A stretch of 64,000 nucleotides of DNA from Chryseobacterium echinoideorum (GCF_007474535.1 NZ_VKNW01000011.1:87474-151473); one strand, 5' to 3'; positions 15,705 to 25,423 are shown, counted from the first letter of the stretch. Notes: a model not told the origin generated them from the sequence alone. Numbers and translations: made by a program.

Positions 15705-18700
15705 ATGTCAAATTCTTATACAGTCATCAATGCTTCTGCCGGATCCGGAAAAACGTATGCTCTTGTACAAAGACTGTTGATGATCTGTCTCAGATACCCC
15801 AATCAGCAGCAGATCATCAGAAATATTCTGGCTCTTACCTTTACCAACAAAGCAGCCAACGAGATGAAAGAAAGAATTCTTTCTTGGCTCGGGAAATTTA
15901 CAGCAGACAATTATACGGATAATAATGATCTGAAAAATATTCAAAAAGCATTTGAAAATGAAGGTTTAAAGATAACATTGGATGAGCTTCATCATCGATC
16001 AAAAAAACTTCTGGATTATATTCTTCATAATTATTCCACATTAAACATCGGAACAATAGACCGGTTCAATTCAAGACTGGTGCGTAGTTTTTCTTACGAG
16101 CTGGGTTTGGCGAAGAATTTCAATCTGGAAATTGATGCAGAACCTTTTTTGATTGAAGCGGTAGATAAAATGCTGGATCAGATTGGTGAAAACGATAAGA
16201 TTTCAGATTCTTTTATGGATTATGTAGATTACAGTCTTGATAATAATGAGAGAATCAATCTTAATAAAAATCTGTATGATTCTGCAAAAGAATTTGTAAA
16301 AGATATTCATTACGAACATCTTAAAGATAATAATGAATTTGATGATCACAATTATGAAAATATAAAAAACAATTTGCGAACAGAGATTTCTGATAATAAA
16401 AAAAGATCTTCAGCACTTGCTCTGGAATCTATACAATTATTTAAGAGCAGAAATATTGAGGTAGAAGATTTTGCGCAGGGAAAAAACGGACTGGGTGGTT
16501 TTTTTATAAAAGTGGTAGAATTTTATGAGAAAAAAAGACCGGGATTTCCTTTTCCAAGCTCAACCGAAGAATCTATTGTAGAAAAATACAGGAAAGGCTG
16601 TTCTGCAAAGTCCAAACATAAAGAAACGGATATTTCGGAAATTCTGGAACAGCTTCTTGAAAACCGGATGAAACTCATTTTATTGTACATTGAAACTCAA
16701 AAGAAGGAAAAAATTCTCTCGGCATTGCTTCCTTTAAAAGTGAATAAAGATATTCAGGATCAGCTTAAACAAATTGAAAGTGAAAATGACCTGGTTTTAT
16801 TGTCAAAGTTTAATATTTTAATCAATGAAAATCTGAAAAACGAGCCGTCTGCGTTTATTTATGAAAAAGTAGGATCTCAGTTTCAACATTATTTTTTTGA
16901 TGAGTTTCAGGATACCTCAGAATTACAGTGGCAAAATTTTGTTCCCCTGAGAGATCACAGTATTTCAACAGAAAATACTTCTTTTACTTTGGTGGGAGAT
17001 CCGAAACAGAGTATTTACCGTTTTCGTGGTGGTGAAAGCAAGCTGATGCTTGATATTATCAATAATAAAGAAGTTTCACCTAAGCAGGCAGACTTGCTTG
17101 TGCTGAAAGATAACTGGCGCAGTGCAATAAATATTGTGAAATTTAATAATGAATTGTATCATTTTCATTCTCAGGATCTTCATGATGAGCACCGGCAGAT
17201 TTTCGGATCTGATGGAGAACAGAATCCCAAATCTTCTATTGAGGGAAGAGTAAAAGTTAATTTGGTTGAAAATTTAACCAATGAAGAGTTTTACGAGGAT
17301 GTTTCTGAAAAAATGCAGAAAGATATTCAGGAATGTCTGGATAACGGATTTCGTTTTTCTGATATTACCATTCTTTGCCGCGGAAATTTTGATATTTTTT
17401 CGTATTCACAAAAACTTGGAAACCTTAAAGTCAATTATAACGGCACAGAAACCAATATTAAGACTATTTCGGATAAAGGTCTTACGCTGGAATTATCAGA
17501 TACCATAAAAGCGGTTGTGGAATTTCTGAAGTGGGAAACTAATCCTAAAAATAAACCTCATCTTATTATGATGATGTTTTATCTCAATAGGCTGGGAAGA
17601 ATCATGATGCCGGATTTTACTTCTGGAATGAAAGAAGTTCTTTCATTGAATGAGCATGAACAAGTTCTCAGTTTTATAGAAAAAAAATATTTTTTACAGC
17701 TTAGACAAGATAAATTCCCGAAGTTTAATCTTTATAATTTTATAGAATATTATATCAACGAGTTTTCTTTTGAAAATAAAGAAACCGATTTTCTTCTGAA
17801 CTTTTTGGAAATGCTTTTTAATTTCACACAAAATGCAGGAGCCAGTACCAAAGAGTTTCTGAAATACTGGGATGAAGAAGCTTCTAAGCATACCATTCAG
17901 GCATCGGAAAATATTGATGCCATTCAGATTATGACAATTCATAAGGCAAAAGGACTGGAATTTCCTGTGGTTTTTATTCCGATGATGAATAAGAATCGTG
18001 ATTCTGAATTCAGTAACTGGTTTGAAACAGATGCCGAAAATGTTTTAAAATCGGTAAATATTAACCAATTCAGCAAAAATCTCGAAGCATACGATGAGGG
18101 GATTGAAAAATTTAATCTTGAAAACTCATATAAAAATCTGGTTGACAGACTGTGTTTGCAATACGTAGCAACGACAAGACCTGTAGAGCAGTTATTCTTT
18201 TATCTTCAGAAGCAAAACAAAACATCCAATAATCTGGAAATCCTGGAATTTGTTCAGTCTAAAAATCATCAGAATCTAGATGAGTTTGATCTTTATGAAA
18301 CTGATCCTGAAATGCTGAAAAAACAAATTGATCATCCTTATTCTGAGTTTACAACACAAAATATTCAAAAGTTACGTAACCAACACGAAGAAACTGATTC
18401 TGTAAAAATAGCGACTCCGTCAAAAAACTATCAGGTAAGAAATGAAAACGTAAGAATCGGACTTTTTGTACATGAGCTGCTTTCTAAAATTAATAACCGA
18501 AAAGATATAGATAAAGTTTTGCAAGCCTATGTTTTGAAAGGTCAGATTACGCTTGATGAAAAAGCTGAGATTGAATCAGATTTAATAAAAATCATTACAA
18601 CTTATTCTGAATTTTTTGATGAAAAATGGAAAGTCATCAACGAAAAAGATATCATGATTACTGAAAACGGAATCAGCCAAATCTATCGTCCTGATCGTAT

Positions 18701-18845
18701 TCTGCAAAATGACGAAGGGTATGTTATTTTAGATTTTAAAACCGGTCAGCCAAAAGAGAAAGACGAAAGACAGATCGAAAATTATAAATATGTTCTGGAA
18801 AAGCTGGGTAGAAAAGTTTTGAAAACGAAGCTGATATATCTGTAA
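15705..18845 (+). CDS. UvrD/RecB-type helicase-nuclease (AddA-like)
   Basis: 1046 residues with a full set of superfamily 1 helicase motifs: Walker A ASAGSGKT (about 10-17), TFTNKAANEM (motif Ia), DEFQDTS (about 399), VGDPKQSIYRFRGG (about 429), IMTIHKAKGLEFPVV (about 741) and YVATTRP (VI). The C-terminus carries a PD-(D/E)XK nuclease signature: PDR, then ILDFKTGQ near 1008, and QIENYKYVL. This is the AddA/RecB architecture, processing double-strand breaks for recombination. The usual partner AddB (a second PD-(D/E)XK protein) is not adjacent. The strong hairpin at 18862-18894 ends the transcript. Confidence 0.92.
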   Translation: MSNSYTVINASAGSGKTYALVQRLLMICLRYPNQQQIIRNILALTFTNKAANEMKERILSWLGKFTADNYTDNNDLKNIQKAFENEGLKITLDELHHRSKKLLDYILHNYSTLNIGTIDRFNSRLVRSFSYELGLAKNFNLEIDAEPFLIEAVDKMLDQIGENDKISDSFMDYVDYSLDNNERINLNKNLYDSAKEFVKDIHYEHLKDNNEFDDHNYENIKNNLRTEISDNKKRSSALALESIQLFKSRNIEVEDFAQGKNGLGGFFIKVVEFYEKKRPGFPFPSSTEESIVEKYRKGCSAKSKHKETDISEILEQLLENRMKLILLYIETQKKEKILSALLPLKVNKDIQDQLKQIESENDLVLLSKFNILINENLKNEPSAFIYEKVGSQFQHYFFDEFQDTSELQWQNFVPLRDHSISTENTSFTLVGDPKQSIYRFRGGESKLMLDIINNKEVSPKQADLLVLKDNWRSAINIVKFNNELYHFHSQDLHDEHRQIFGSDGEQNPKSSIEGRVKVNLVENLTNEEFYEDVSEKMQKDIQECLDNGFRFSDITILCRGNFDIFSYSQKLGNLKVNYNGTETNIKTISDKGLTLELSDTIKAVVEFLKWETNPKNKPHLIMMMFYLNRLGRIMMPDFTSGMKEVLSLNEHEQVLSFIEKKYFLQLRQDKFPKFNLYNFIEYYINEFSFENKETDFLLNFLEMLFNFTQNAGASTKEFLKYWDEEASKHTIQASENIDAIQIMTIHKAKGLEFPVVFIPMMNKNRDSEFSNWFETDAENVLKSVNINQFSKNLEAYDEGIEKFNLENSYKNLVDRLCLQYVATTRPVEQLFFYLQKQNKTSNNLEILEFVQSKNHQNLDEFDLYETDPEMLKKQIDHPYSEFTTQNIQKLRNQHEETDSVKIATPSKNYQVRNENVRIGLFVHELLSKINNRKDIDKVLQAYVLKGQITLDEKAEIESDLIKIITTYSEFFDEKWKVINEKDIMITENGISQIYRPDRILQNDEGYVILDFKTGQPKEKDERQIENYKYVLEKLGRKVLKTKLIYL

Positions 18846-18861
18846 GTTTTGCTATTTCAAA

Positions 18862-18894
18862 AATTTCGGCGGAGCCAAAGGCTCCGCCGAAATT
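18862..18894. terminator. Bidirectional terminator between convergent genes
   Basis: A perfect 15-bp inverted repeat (AATTTCGGCGGAGCC and its complement) around the 3-nt loop AAA. It lies 17 bp after the helicase stop and 22 bp from the ferritin stop, serving both converging genes. Confidence 0.85.
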
Positions 18895-18915
18895 ATATCC
18901 TTAAAGTATCTGTTT

Positions 18916-19425
18916 TTATGCCGTTGTATCAGGAGAAAAAACTCTTTTTGCCAATTCTTGATCAAAAAGGTACAGAGCAGAAGGATTGTCACAAACCATT
19001 TTGATTTTAGTAACCAACTGAGATGCGCTTGCCTCTTCTTCTACCTGCTCATTGATAAACCACTGTAAAAATGATGTTGTAGCAAAATCTCCTTCATCAT
19101 TAGCGTTTTTAACGATGTTGAAAATGCTTTTCGTAACTTTTTTCTCATGCTCCAGAGCTTTCTCGAAAATATCTGTTGCACTTAAAAAGCTGTGAGGCGG
19201 TTTTGGAATTTCGCCTAAAATTATTTCCCCTCCAACATCATTCAGGTAATCAAACATTTTATCGGCATGCATCAGCTCTTCTTTGCTTTGTACACGGAAA
19301 TAATTGGCAATTCCGTCCAGATCTTTTGCTGAAAACCAAGCAGACATTGAAAGATAATATTGTGCTGCATATTGCTCATGAGCTATCTGCTCGTTGATGA
19401 GCTGTGCAATTTTTTCACTTACCAT
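18916..19425 (-). CDS. ftnA: Ferritin (FtnA type)
   Basis: 169 residues, normal for a bacterial 24-mer ferritin without haem. The ferroxidase ligands are all present at the positions known from E. coli FtnA: E17, E50, H53, E94, Q127 and E130, with E49, E126 and E129 for a third iron site. The protein oxidises Fe(II) and stores it in the cytoplasm. It is transcribed alone; a TAATTTTG promoter core lies 16 nt before the start. I see no obvious Fur box. Confidence 0.95.
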   Translation of the reverse strand: MVSEKIAQLINEQIAHEQYAAQYYLSMSAWFSAKDLDGIANYFRVQSKEELMHADKMFDYLNDVGGEIILGEIPKPPHSFLSATDIFEKALEHEKKVTKSIFNIVKNANDEGDFATTSFLQWFINEQVEEEASASQLVTKIKMVCDNPSALYLFDQELAKRVFSPDTTA

Positions 19426-19441
19426 AATATAAATTTATATT

Positions 19442-19449
19442 CAAAATTA
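19442..19449 (-). promoter_or_regulatory. Candidate ferritin promoter core
   Basis: Reads TAATTTTG on the minus strand, a TAnnTTTG match 16 nt before the ferritin ATG, implying a very short leader. Confidence 0.45.
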
Positions 19450-19504
19450 CTGATTAAAAGGCAAAATCAAAAGTTTTGGTTCAAATTTAGTTTTAGAATG
19501 AATA

Positions 19505-19532
19505 CAAAAAGGACAGGAAAAAATCCTGTCCT
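19505..19532 (-). terminator. Terminator after the Lys/Met-rich secreted protein gene
   Basis: AGGACAGGA (19510-19518), loop of five, TCCTGTCCT (19524-19532): a perfect 9-bp stem. On the minus strand it is followed by TTTTTG. Confidence 0.85.
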
Positions 19533-19571
19533 CTAACATTAAAAATCAAAATTATAAACTCTCTAATTCAA

Positions 19572-20021
19572 TTACATCGTCATACCTGACTGTCGTTTCT
19601 GCATCATTTTTCTTTCACCATTCGCTCTTTTTTCCTTCATCATTGCTTTTCTTTCCTTCATTTTTGCTTCTCTGGAAACCTGCCATTTTTCATACTGTTC
19701 ATTAGAAAGAATGTTTTTCATCTCATTATCCATTTGCTGCTTTCTGGCTTTCATGCGTTCCATTTTTGCCTGTCTCTCCCCTTTGTTTTTCTCAAACTCA
19801 GCCTTCATTTCGGCTTTGCGTTTTTCGTGAAGATTTTTTATTTTATCAACTTGTGCCTGATTCAGGTTCAGTTCTTTCTGCATTTCAGCCATTCTTTCCT
19901 GTTCCTTCATCTGCATTTTTTGCTGCATTTCTTCTTTATTAAATTTTCTTCCATCCTGCTTTGTCTGCGCTATTGCTAAACTTCCTGTAGCTAAAAATAA
20001 CGCTAATACTAATTTTTTCAT
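19572..20021 (-). CDS. Small secreted Lys/Met/Glu-rich helical protein, Spy/CpxP-like
   Basis: 149 residues: signal peptide MKKLVLALFLATGSLAIAQ, then a highly charged, continuous helix rich in K, E, M and Q. LNLNQAQVDKIKNLHEKRKA and ILSNEQYEKWQ resemble the LTxxQ-type repeats of Spy/CpxP periplasmic chaperones, which is how I would class it, with caution. The C-terminus is Met-rich (MMQKRQSGMTM), which could bind metal, but this is only a guess. It is transcribed alone with its own terminator. Confidence 0.7.
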   Translation of the reverse strand: MKKLVLALFLATGSLAIAQTKQDGRKFNKEEMQQKMQMKEQERMAEMQKELNLNQAQVDKIKNLHEKRKAEMKAEFEKNKGERQAKMERMKARKQQMDNEMKNILSNEQYEKWQVSREAKMKERKAMMKEKRANGERKMMQKRQSGMTM

Positions 20022-20140
20022 GTGTTATGATTTATTTTGTTGTTATATCTTTTTGATAAGAAATTTTAGAAAAGGTTAAAAATTAAATTCATAAAATAAG
20101 TTAAATTTTATTGAAAAATATTTAATATATTGTTTTAATT

Positions 20141-20170
20141 AAAAGAGAGTGAATAAAAATATCCACTCTC
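20141..20170 (-). terminator. Terminator after the Asn/Arg/Tyr-rich secreted protein gene
   Basis: GAGAGTG (20145-20151) and CACTCTC (20164-20170) form a 7-bp stem with a 12-nt loop; on the minus strand TTTTAATT follows. Confidence 0.65.
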
Positions 20171-20208
20171 AACACCACTCAAATATAATATATGAAAAAC
20201 TAAAAAAA

Positions 20209-21153
20209 CTAATTTCTTACTAAATTCCCTCTGAATCCGGAACCTCTTCCTTCACTTCTTTTATTTTCCTGTCTTGGAGTATTATTCTGAATTCTTGGGT
20301 TTGAATTTTCTCTTTTTGGCTGGCTTCTGAAACCATCATTATTTCTTGATGGTAAATTTTCAGTTCTCATTCCGCCATTGTTTCTGGGTTCGTTATTTCT
20401 GAATCCACTGTTATTTCTTACGCCATTATTAGATTTATTTCTAGATCCGCTGTTATCAGAATTTCTGAATCCGTTATTGGATCTTGTGCTTCCACTATCA
20501 TTTCGGAATCCTGAAGAATTACCGTTTCCATTTCGGAACCCTGAGTTTTTTACGACATTCAGTGTAGGATTGTCTGCACGTCTGAAACTGTTTCTATCTA
20601 CACGATAGATATTGATGTTTACATTTCTATAGCGCGGAGTTACTCTGAATCTCGGAGTATAATACGTTCTTCTGTAATTCTGAAAATAGACAATCGGATG
20701 AGTGCCCTGATAAAAATTATTCTGGAAAACTACAAAAACTCTCGGTCCTAAGATTCTTTCCATTGCATAATATCTGTCATAGTACCATCTGTCAGGATTG
20801 TATCTGTAGAAATTATTCCAAGCTGCAAAACTGGAGTATAAATTGTTCAGATACAGAATCTGGTCTATTTGCCAGCGATTGAGTCTGTGCTGTACAAAAA
20901 AACGATTCCAGTTGATATTGATAATGCTTTGTCTGTAGTCATTATAATAGCTTTGGTAATAATCCTGAGGATAATAATCTTGCGGATAGTTGTAATAATA
21001 GTCATCCGGAAAAAAGCTCCTGTCATCTTCATCACTGTAATACCCATCATTATTTCCGTAATATCCATCATTACCCCATCCGTTGTTTGGATATTGCTGA
21101 GCAAATGCTAAAGTTGCTAAGCTAAGTGCAAATCCTATAAATATTCTTTTCAT
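20209..21153 (-). CDS. Low-complexity secreted protein (Tyr/Asp-rich start, Asn/Arg-rich tail)
   Basis: 314 residues: signal peptide MKRIFIGFALSLATLAFAQ, then a Y/D/N-rich low-complexity segment (about 20-75), a structured middle (about 76-200; ININWNRFFVQHRLNRWQID and later RVFVVFQNNFYQGTHPIVYF), and a tail (about 205-314) built on repeats of GFRN, NNGFRN and SGFRNN. I recognise no catalytic family. A surface-exposed or matrix-like role is possible but unproven. It lies upstream of the Lys/Met-rich gene in the same direction, with a terminator between them. Confidence 0.72.
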   Translation of the reverse strand: MKRIFIGFALSLATLAFAQQYPNNGWGNDGYYGNNDGYYSDEDDRSFFPDDYYYNYPQDYYPQDYYQSYYNDYRQSIININWNRFFVQHRLNRWQIDQILYLNNLYSSFAAWNNFYRYNPDRWYYDRYYAMERILGPRVFVVFQNNFYQGTHPIVYFQNYRRTYYTPRFRVTPRYRNVNINIYRVDRNSFRRADNPTLNVVKNSGFRNGNGNSSGFRNDSGSTRSNNGFRNSDNSGSRNKSNNGVRNNSGFRNNEPRNNGGMRTENLPSRNNDGFRSQPKRENSNPRIQNNTPRQENKRSEGRGSGFRGNLVRN

Positions 21154-21291
21154 TTTTTCAGTAATTAATTGGTTAAATAAAAACTTTCGTTCTTGTCTTT
21201 TTGATGCAGATAAAAAAAAGAAGTTAAATCCTAAGATAAAACTTCAATATGATAAATTTTTAAGTGATTGATAATCAGGTTAAATATTTTT

Positions 21292-23940
21292 CTAATTTCT
21301 TCCGCTGTCTTTTACCCAAGCTGATATTTTATTATTAAATTCTGAATAATTAATAATATTTTCCAGTTTTAAATGCATTCTGTATCGCCAATAGTGCGGA
21401 AATACTGCCGGATTATTAATTCTTTCGTTATCAATCTTTTCGTTAATGAGATTTTCATCTGTTGCAAAAAATTCCTGAATAGGGAAAATAGCCAACATTG
21501 CATCATTATAAAGATGCTGTTTCATGATGATTTCTGCCAAATATGGCTCCAGATTTTCTGGTGCTTTTCCAAACTGACCGAGCTGTTGATTAAAATATTT
21601 TTGAGTTAAAGATGGGTTTTCTTTCCACCATTGTCTGAGTGTTGAGCTGTCATGAGAAGATGCCGTCACAACATTCATATAATCAGCGCTTTTAGGATTA
21701 TAAAACGGAATGTTTTCTGAAGGCATTCTCTGTACTTTAAGTGCAACAATGGCAAGCTCATCCATCACTTCAGGAACACAATCGGGAACCAGTCCCAAGT
21801 CTTCTCCGCAAATCAGCATATCGGTTGCATTCAGAATAACAGGAAGTTTTTCCATTGCACTTTGTTTCCATAAATAATCCTGACGTTTGAAGAAGTAATC
21901 CTGATATAATTCATATACAGAAGTTTTTTCCCAGTCAGAAAGAAAATGGTAAGACTCTGTTTTGAATGCATTAAATCTCGGATGATAAACCGTTTCTCCA
22001 TTTCTCTCTTCGGTAAGAAACAATACATTGGCACAAAGTGTAATCAGTTGACCGGAAAAACTATCCATTTTACCCTGAAGGTGTTCTGAAATTTTTCTTT
22101 GTGTATTAAAATTTTCTTTAAACTGATAAGTACCATCTGATTTTCTTTCTAAAAAATCAAGTGCTTTTCCGGTCTGGTCTCCAAAATACTTCCATAAAAT
22201 ATCATCGTTGATATAAGGCTTGCAGTATCTTTCAAAATCAAAAGGAATATGACGGGCTTTAAACTCATCCCAAGTGACAGGAATTGCGGGATAAAAATAA
22301 CCCAAAATACCTTGTGTTGCAGAAACCGGCATTCTCCAGATTCTGAAAAAACCGAGAATATGATCTATTCTCATGGCATCAAAATACTGTTCAAGAGCTT
22401 TGAAGCGGTTTTTCCACCATTGATAACCGTCTGCTTTCATCGCTTCCCAGTTATAAGTAGGAAATTCCCAGTTCTGACCAATTTCGGTGAACTGATCTGG
22501 TGGTGCCCCAGCCTGAAAATCCATTCCGAAAAGCTCAGGTTCGGTCCAGGCTTCTACAGAATACCGGTAGATTCCTATCGGTAAGTCTCCTTTCAGAGAA
22601 ATGCCGAGACTGTGAATATATCCAACAGCATTTTTCAGCTGCTTATCAAGTTGATATTGTACCCACGAATGCAGCATGGCGGCATCATAATCTTTGTTTT
22701 TTGCATTAAAAAAAGGTGCAATTTTTCCGGCAATATATTTTTTGTGAGTTTTCCAGATATTATAATTCGGCGATTTATATTTATCTCTCAAAACACAAAA
22801 AGCAGAGTAGGGAAGGAGCCAGCTTTCGTTATCTTTAAGGAATTTTTTAAAATTTCTGTCTTTATAAATTTTCTCTTTCTCGGTAGTGAAAATAGACTTT
22901 AGATATTTCCACTTGGAAGCAATCATTTTTTCGTAATCAATGAGTTCTAACGAATTTAGATGTTCCTTTTCCTTAGCAAAACTCTCTTCTAAATTTTTTG
23001 GTATTTTAAAATCAAGATGTTCCAATGAAATATATTGCGGATGCAAAGCATACACCGAAACAGCAGCATAGGGATAGGAATCTGTCCATGTATAGTTTGC
23101 GGTGGTATCATTGATGGGCAGAATCTGTATAATTTCAAGCGAAGTATTCTTAGCCCAGTCAGCAAGTTTTTTCAAATCTAAAAATTCTCCGACTCCGAAA
23201 CCCTCTTCTGTCCGAAGTGAAAAAACAGGTACAGCAACTCCCGCTGCACGATACATCTGGTAAGATTTAAACCTGAAATAATGATTAGACATCACCTGCA
23301 ATACTTCTTTCTGGCTGTTGGGAAGTGCAGATCTGTTATCACCAGTTTCTACATCAATTATTTTCTGAAGTTTTTTGTCGAAAATACAGTACTTGTATTC
23401 AATAAGATAATTTTCAGGTATTTCAACTGCTGCTTCCCAAATGCCAAAATCTGTCTGAGTTAAGCGAATTGCTTGGTCATAACTCCAGTTTCCTAATGAG
23501 GGAGTGTTTCCAATGAGCGCAATTTCCCAATCAGGATTATAAAGCGGAGCTTCTATTTTAAAGAGATGCGTGTGTTTCTTTAAAATAGAATTTTTCTTTG
23601 ACGCTTTTTGCTGGAGTTTATTTTTTAAAATTTTATTGTTGAGATAATTTTCCGGAAGGTTTTTGGAATTCCATTCATCAAAAATCAGGAATTCTTTATA
23701 GTTGTGAGGGAAAACATGGTAGTGCTTTACGGGTTCTGCTCTAAGAATTTTTCCTTTGTCATCAGTTAACTGATAGTGATATTCTATATTTTTAGAAAAA
23801 AAATCTATTTCGCATTTCCATTCACCATTTCCGGTATGAAACATTTTGTGGACTTTTTCTGCAGTATCTTTTTCATGGCTGATAAGCTCTAGATTTTCAC
23901 CCGGTTTTGTGTAGTAATTAAGGTTAAAATACAATTTCAT
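21292..23940 (-). CDS. malQ: 4-alpha-glucanotransferase, GH77, DPE2-like with two N-terminal CBM20 domains
   Basis: 882 residues, much longer than E. coli MalQ. Two starch-binding CBM20-type domains occupy about 1-95 and 120-215 (the second has ALIGNTPSLGNWSYDQAIRL). The GH77 barrel starts near 230 (GVAVPVFSLRTEEGFGVGEF). Catalytic residues are visible: the nucleophile Asp in MRIDHILGFFRIW, the acid/base Glu in CGEDLGLVP and the third carboxylate in SSHDSSTL. This layout is that of DPE2, the plant cytosolic disproportionating enzyme, and of similar bacterial proteins; it transfers glucan segments, often between maltose and branched glucans. There is no signal peptide, so it is cytoplasmic. 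No glycogen or maltose genes are adjacent. Confidence 0.92.
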   Translation of the reverse strand: MKLYFNLNYYTKPGENLELISHEKDTAEKVHKMFHTGNGEWKCEIDFFSKNIEYHYQLTDDKGKILRAEPVKHYHVFPHNYKEFLIFDEWNSKNLPENYLNNKILKNKLQQKASKKNSILKKHTHLFKIEAPLYNPDWEIALIGNTPSLGNWSYDQAIRLTQTDFGIWEAAVEIPENYLIEYKYCIFDKKLQKIIDVETGDNRSALPNSQKEVLQVMSNHYFRFKSYQMYRAAGVAVPVFSLRTEEGFGVGEFLDLKKLADWAKNTSLEIIQILPINDTTANYTWTDSYPYAAVSVYALHPQYISLEHLDFKIPKNLEESFAKEKEHLNSLELIDYEKMIASKWKYLKSIFTTEKEKIYKDRNFKKFLKDNESWLLPYSAFCVLRDKYKSPNYNIWKTHKKYIAGKIAPFFNAKNKDYDAAMLHSWVQYQLDKQLKNAVGYIHSLGISLKGDLPIGIYRYSVEAWTEPELFGMDFQAGAPPDQFTEIGQNWEFPTYNWEAMKADGYQWWKNRFKALEQYFDAMRIDHILGFFRIWRMPVSATQGILGYFYPAIPVTWDEFKARHIPFDFERYCKPYINDDILWKYFGDQTGKALDFLERKSDGTYQFKENFNTQRKISEHLQGKMDSFSGQLITLCANVLFLTEERNGETVYHPRFNAFKTESYHFLSDWEKTSVYELYQDYFFKRQDYLWKQSAMEKLPVILNATDMLICGEDLGLVPDCVPEVMDELAIVALKVQRMPSENIPFYNPKSADYMNVVTASSHDSSTLRQWWKENPSLTQKYFNQQLGQFGKAPENLEPYLAEIIMKQHLYNDAMLAIFPIQEFFATDENLINEKIDNERINNPAVFPHYWRYRMHLKLENIINYSEFNNKISAWVKDSGRN

Positions 23941-24009
23941 CTCATATATTTTTGTCTAAAAATACGGTTTAAATTTTAAAAATAAAGACTTGTTTAATCA
24001 AATTTAAGA

Positions 24010-24045
24010 TAAAAAAAGCCTTTTCCCGAAAATTGAAAAAAGGCT
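24010..24045 (-). terminator. Terminator after the T9SS protein gene (24073-25236)
   Basis: AGCCTTTT (24017-24024) and AAAAGGCT (24038-24045), an 8-bp stem followed on the minus strand by a run of T. Confidence 0.75.
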
Positions 24046-24072
24046 GTGAAGTATTAAATATTGTTCTGATTT

Positions 24073-25236
24073 TTATTTTGCAATTAAAATTTTCTTAGAG
24101 AATAAAATTTTTCCCGAGTCTTCTGAGATATTTACGATGTAAGTACCTACAGCAAAATTTCTCAACTGAATCTGGTGATTCAGCACACCATCTTTTACTG
24201 AAAGATTAGATTTGAAAACAGATTTGCCTGAAACATCAAATAAAGTTATCTTGATATTTCCTTTGATATTTTTGTCGTTTACATTTATGGTGATTGTCTG
24301 ATCTTCAACTTTTGTAGGGTAAACATCAATGTTTGCCATTATATTTGCCTGCATAACTTTTTCATTGGCAAAATATCGGCTCGCCAAATCATAAATATGA
24401 AGATTCTGTCCTCCGGAAAGTTGTTTTGCCTCAAGCGTATTTAAGCTGAATTCATACATAGGAGCACCTTTTGCACTTGCTACCACAATATTTCCTTTAG
24501 AATTTACCGCTGCGCCATTTACAGAATATGTTTCGGGTAATCCTGTGATTTTTCCTACAAATTTTGCAGTTAGTTCTTCTGTTGAAATTTTAAAGACATT
24601 TCCTGAAACAGAAAAGACATAGAAATTATTGTCGGCATCAGCAATCATATCTCCGCCAAAGCCTGTTTCCATTGCAGTAAAAGAATTTTTACCGTTAGAT
24701 ATATCATCTTTGATGATGCCAAGATCTTTTACTGTAAACTGACCGTTTTTTTTACTGATCTCAATAAACTGTGTTCCTGAATTGTTGATAGCATACATAT
24801 TTCCGTTATATCCTGCTGTCATTCTTGTAATGTGAGAATTGATATCACAAGATGTCACTCTTGCAATATTATTTTCAACCAAGGTTATTTCTTTAGTTTT
24901 TTGGTTTAAAACGTAGATGTTTGAAGAAAACATCGGCATATAAACCAGATTATCTCCTGAAGAATCATACGCTAAAGCGGCAAGGTTTGTTGCCTGAGCG
25001 TTATGATAAGAATTTTTATCTTCCGAAACCGATGATTTTCTTGATTGTGAAATAATATTAGCAGATGAAGAAAATCCGAAAACAATTTCACCGGATGTTC
25101 CGTCTGTATTTATCGCACGGAAATCATTGAATTCAATTCTTGGAGAATCTTTACCGGTAAGTGCGAAAAAATCTTGTTGTGCATTCACTGCATTTCCAAG
25201 CAAGACTAAAAGAATAGGGAATAAATGTTTTTTCAT
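24073..25236 (-). CDS. Secreted T9SS sorting-domain protein with propeller-like body
   Basis: 387 residues from the ATG at 25236; this start gives a clean signal peptide (MKKHLFPILLVLLGNAVNAQ), whereas the frame's upstream ATG at 25263 would add nine residues before it. The body (about 20-310) has repeated strands such as NMYAINNSGTQFIEIS, GDMIADADNNFYVFSVSG and NGAAVNSKGNIVVASAKG, suggesting a beta-propeller. The last 75 residues fit a T9SS type A sorting domain (VYPTKVEDQTITINV, ITLFDVSGKSVF, FAVGTYIVNI), with YPTK in place of the usual YPNP. The ligand is unknown. Confidence 0.82.
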   Translation of the reverse strand: MKKHLFPILLVLLGNAVNAQQDFFALTGKDSPRIEFNDFRAINTDGTSGEIVFGFSSSANIISQSRKSSVSEDKNSYHNAQATNLAALAYDSSGDNLVYMPMFSSNIYVLNQKTKEITLVENNIARVTSCDINSHITRMTAGYNGNMYAINNSGTQFIEISKKNGQFTVKDLGIIKDDISNGKNSFTAMETGFGGDMIADADNNFYVFSVSGNVFKISTEELTAKFVGKITGLPETYSVNGAAVNSKGNIVVASAKGAPMYEFSLNTLEAKQLSGGQNLHIYDLASRYFANEKVMQANIMANIDVYPTKVEDQTITINVNDKNIKGNIKITLFDVSGKSVFKSNLSVKDGVLNHQIQLRNFAVGTYIVNISEDSGKILFSKKILIAK

Positions 25237-25382
25237 AAGTTTATATATTTTATAATTAATCATTTTAGTATGACTAAGTTACATATTTTTTAGATTAGAT
25301 GAAATAAACAGAAAAATTAATTGAAAATTTTTAAAAATCAATTAAACTGTATTTGATCTTCTGATATTTTTTTACTTTCATC

Positions 25383-25416
25383 AAAAATAAAAGCATCCAA
25401 ATAATTGAATGCTTTT
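25383..25416 (-). terminator. Terminator after the M3 peptidase gene
   Basis: AAAAGCAT (25389-25396) and ATGCTTTT (25409-25416), an 8-bp stem with T residues following on the minus strand, 8 bp after the stop codon. Confidence 0.7.
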
Positions 25417-25423
25417 AAAAAAG

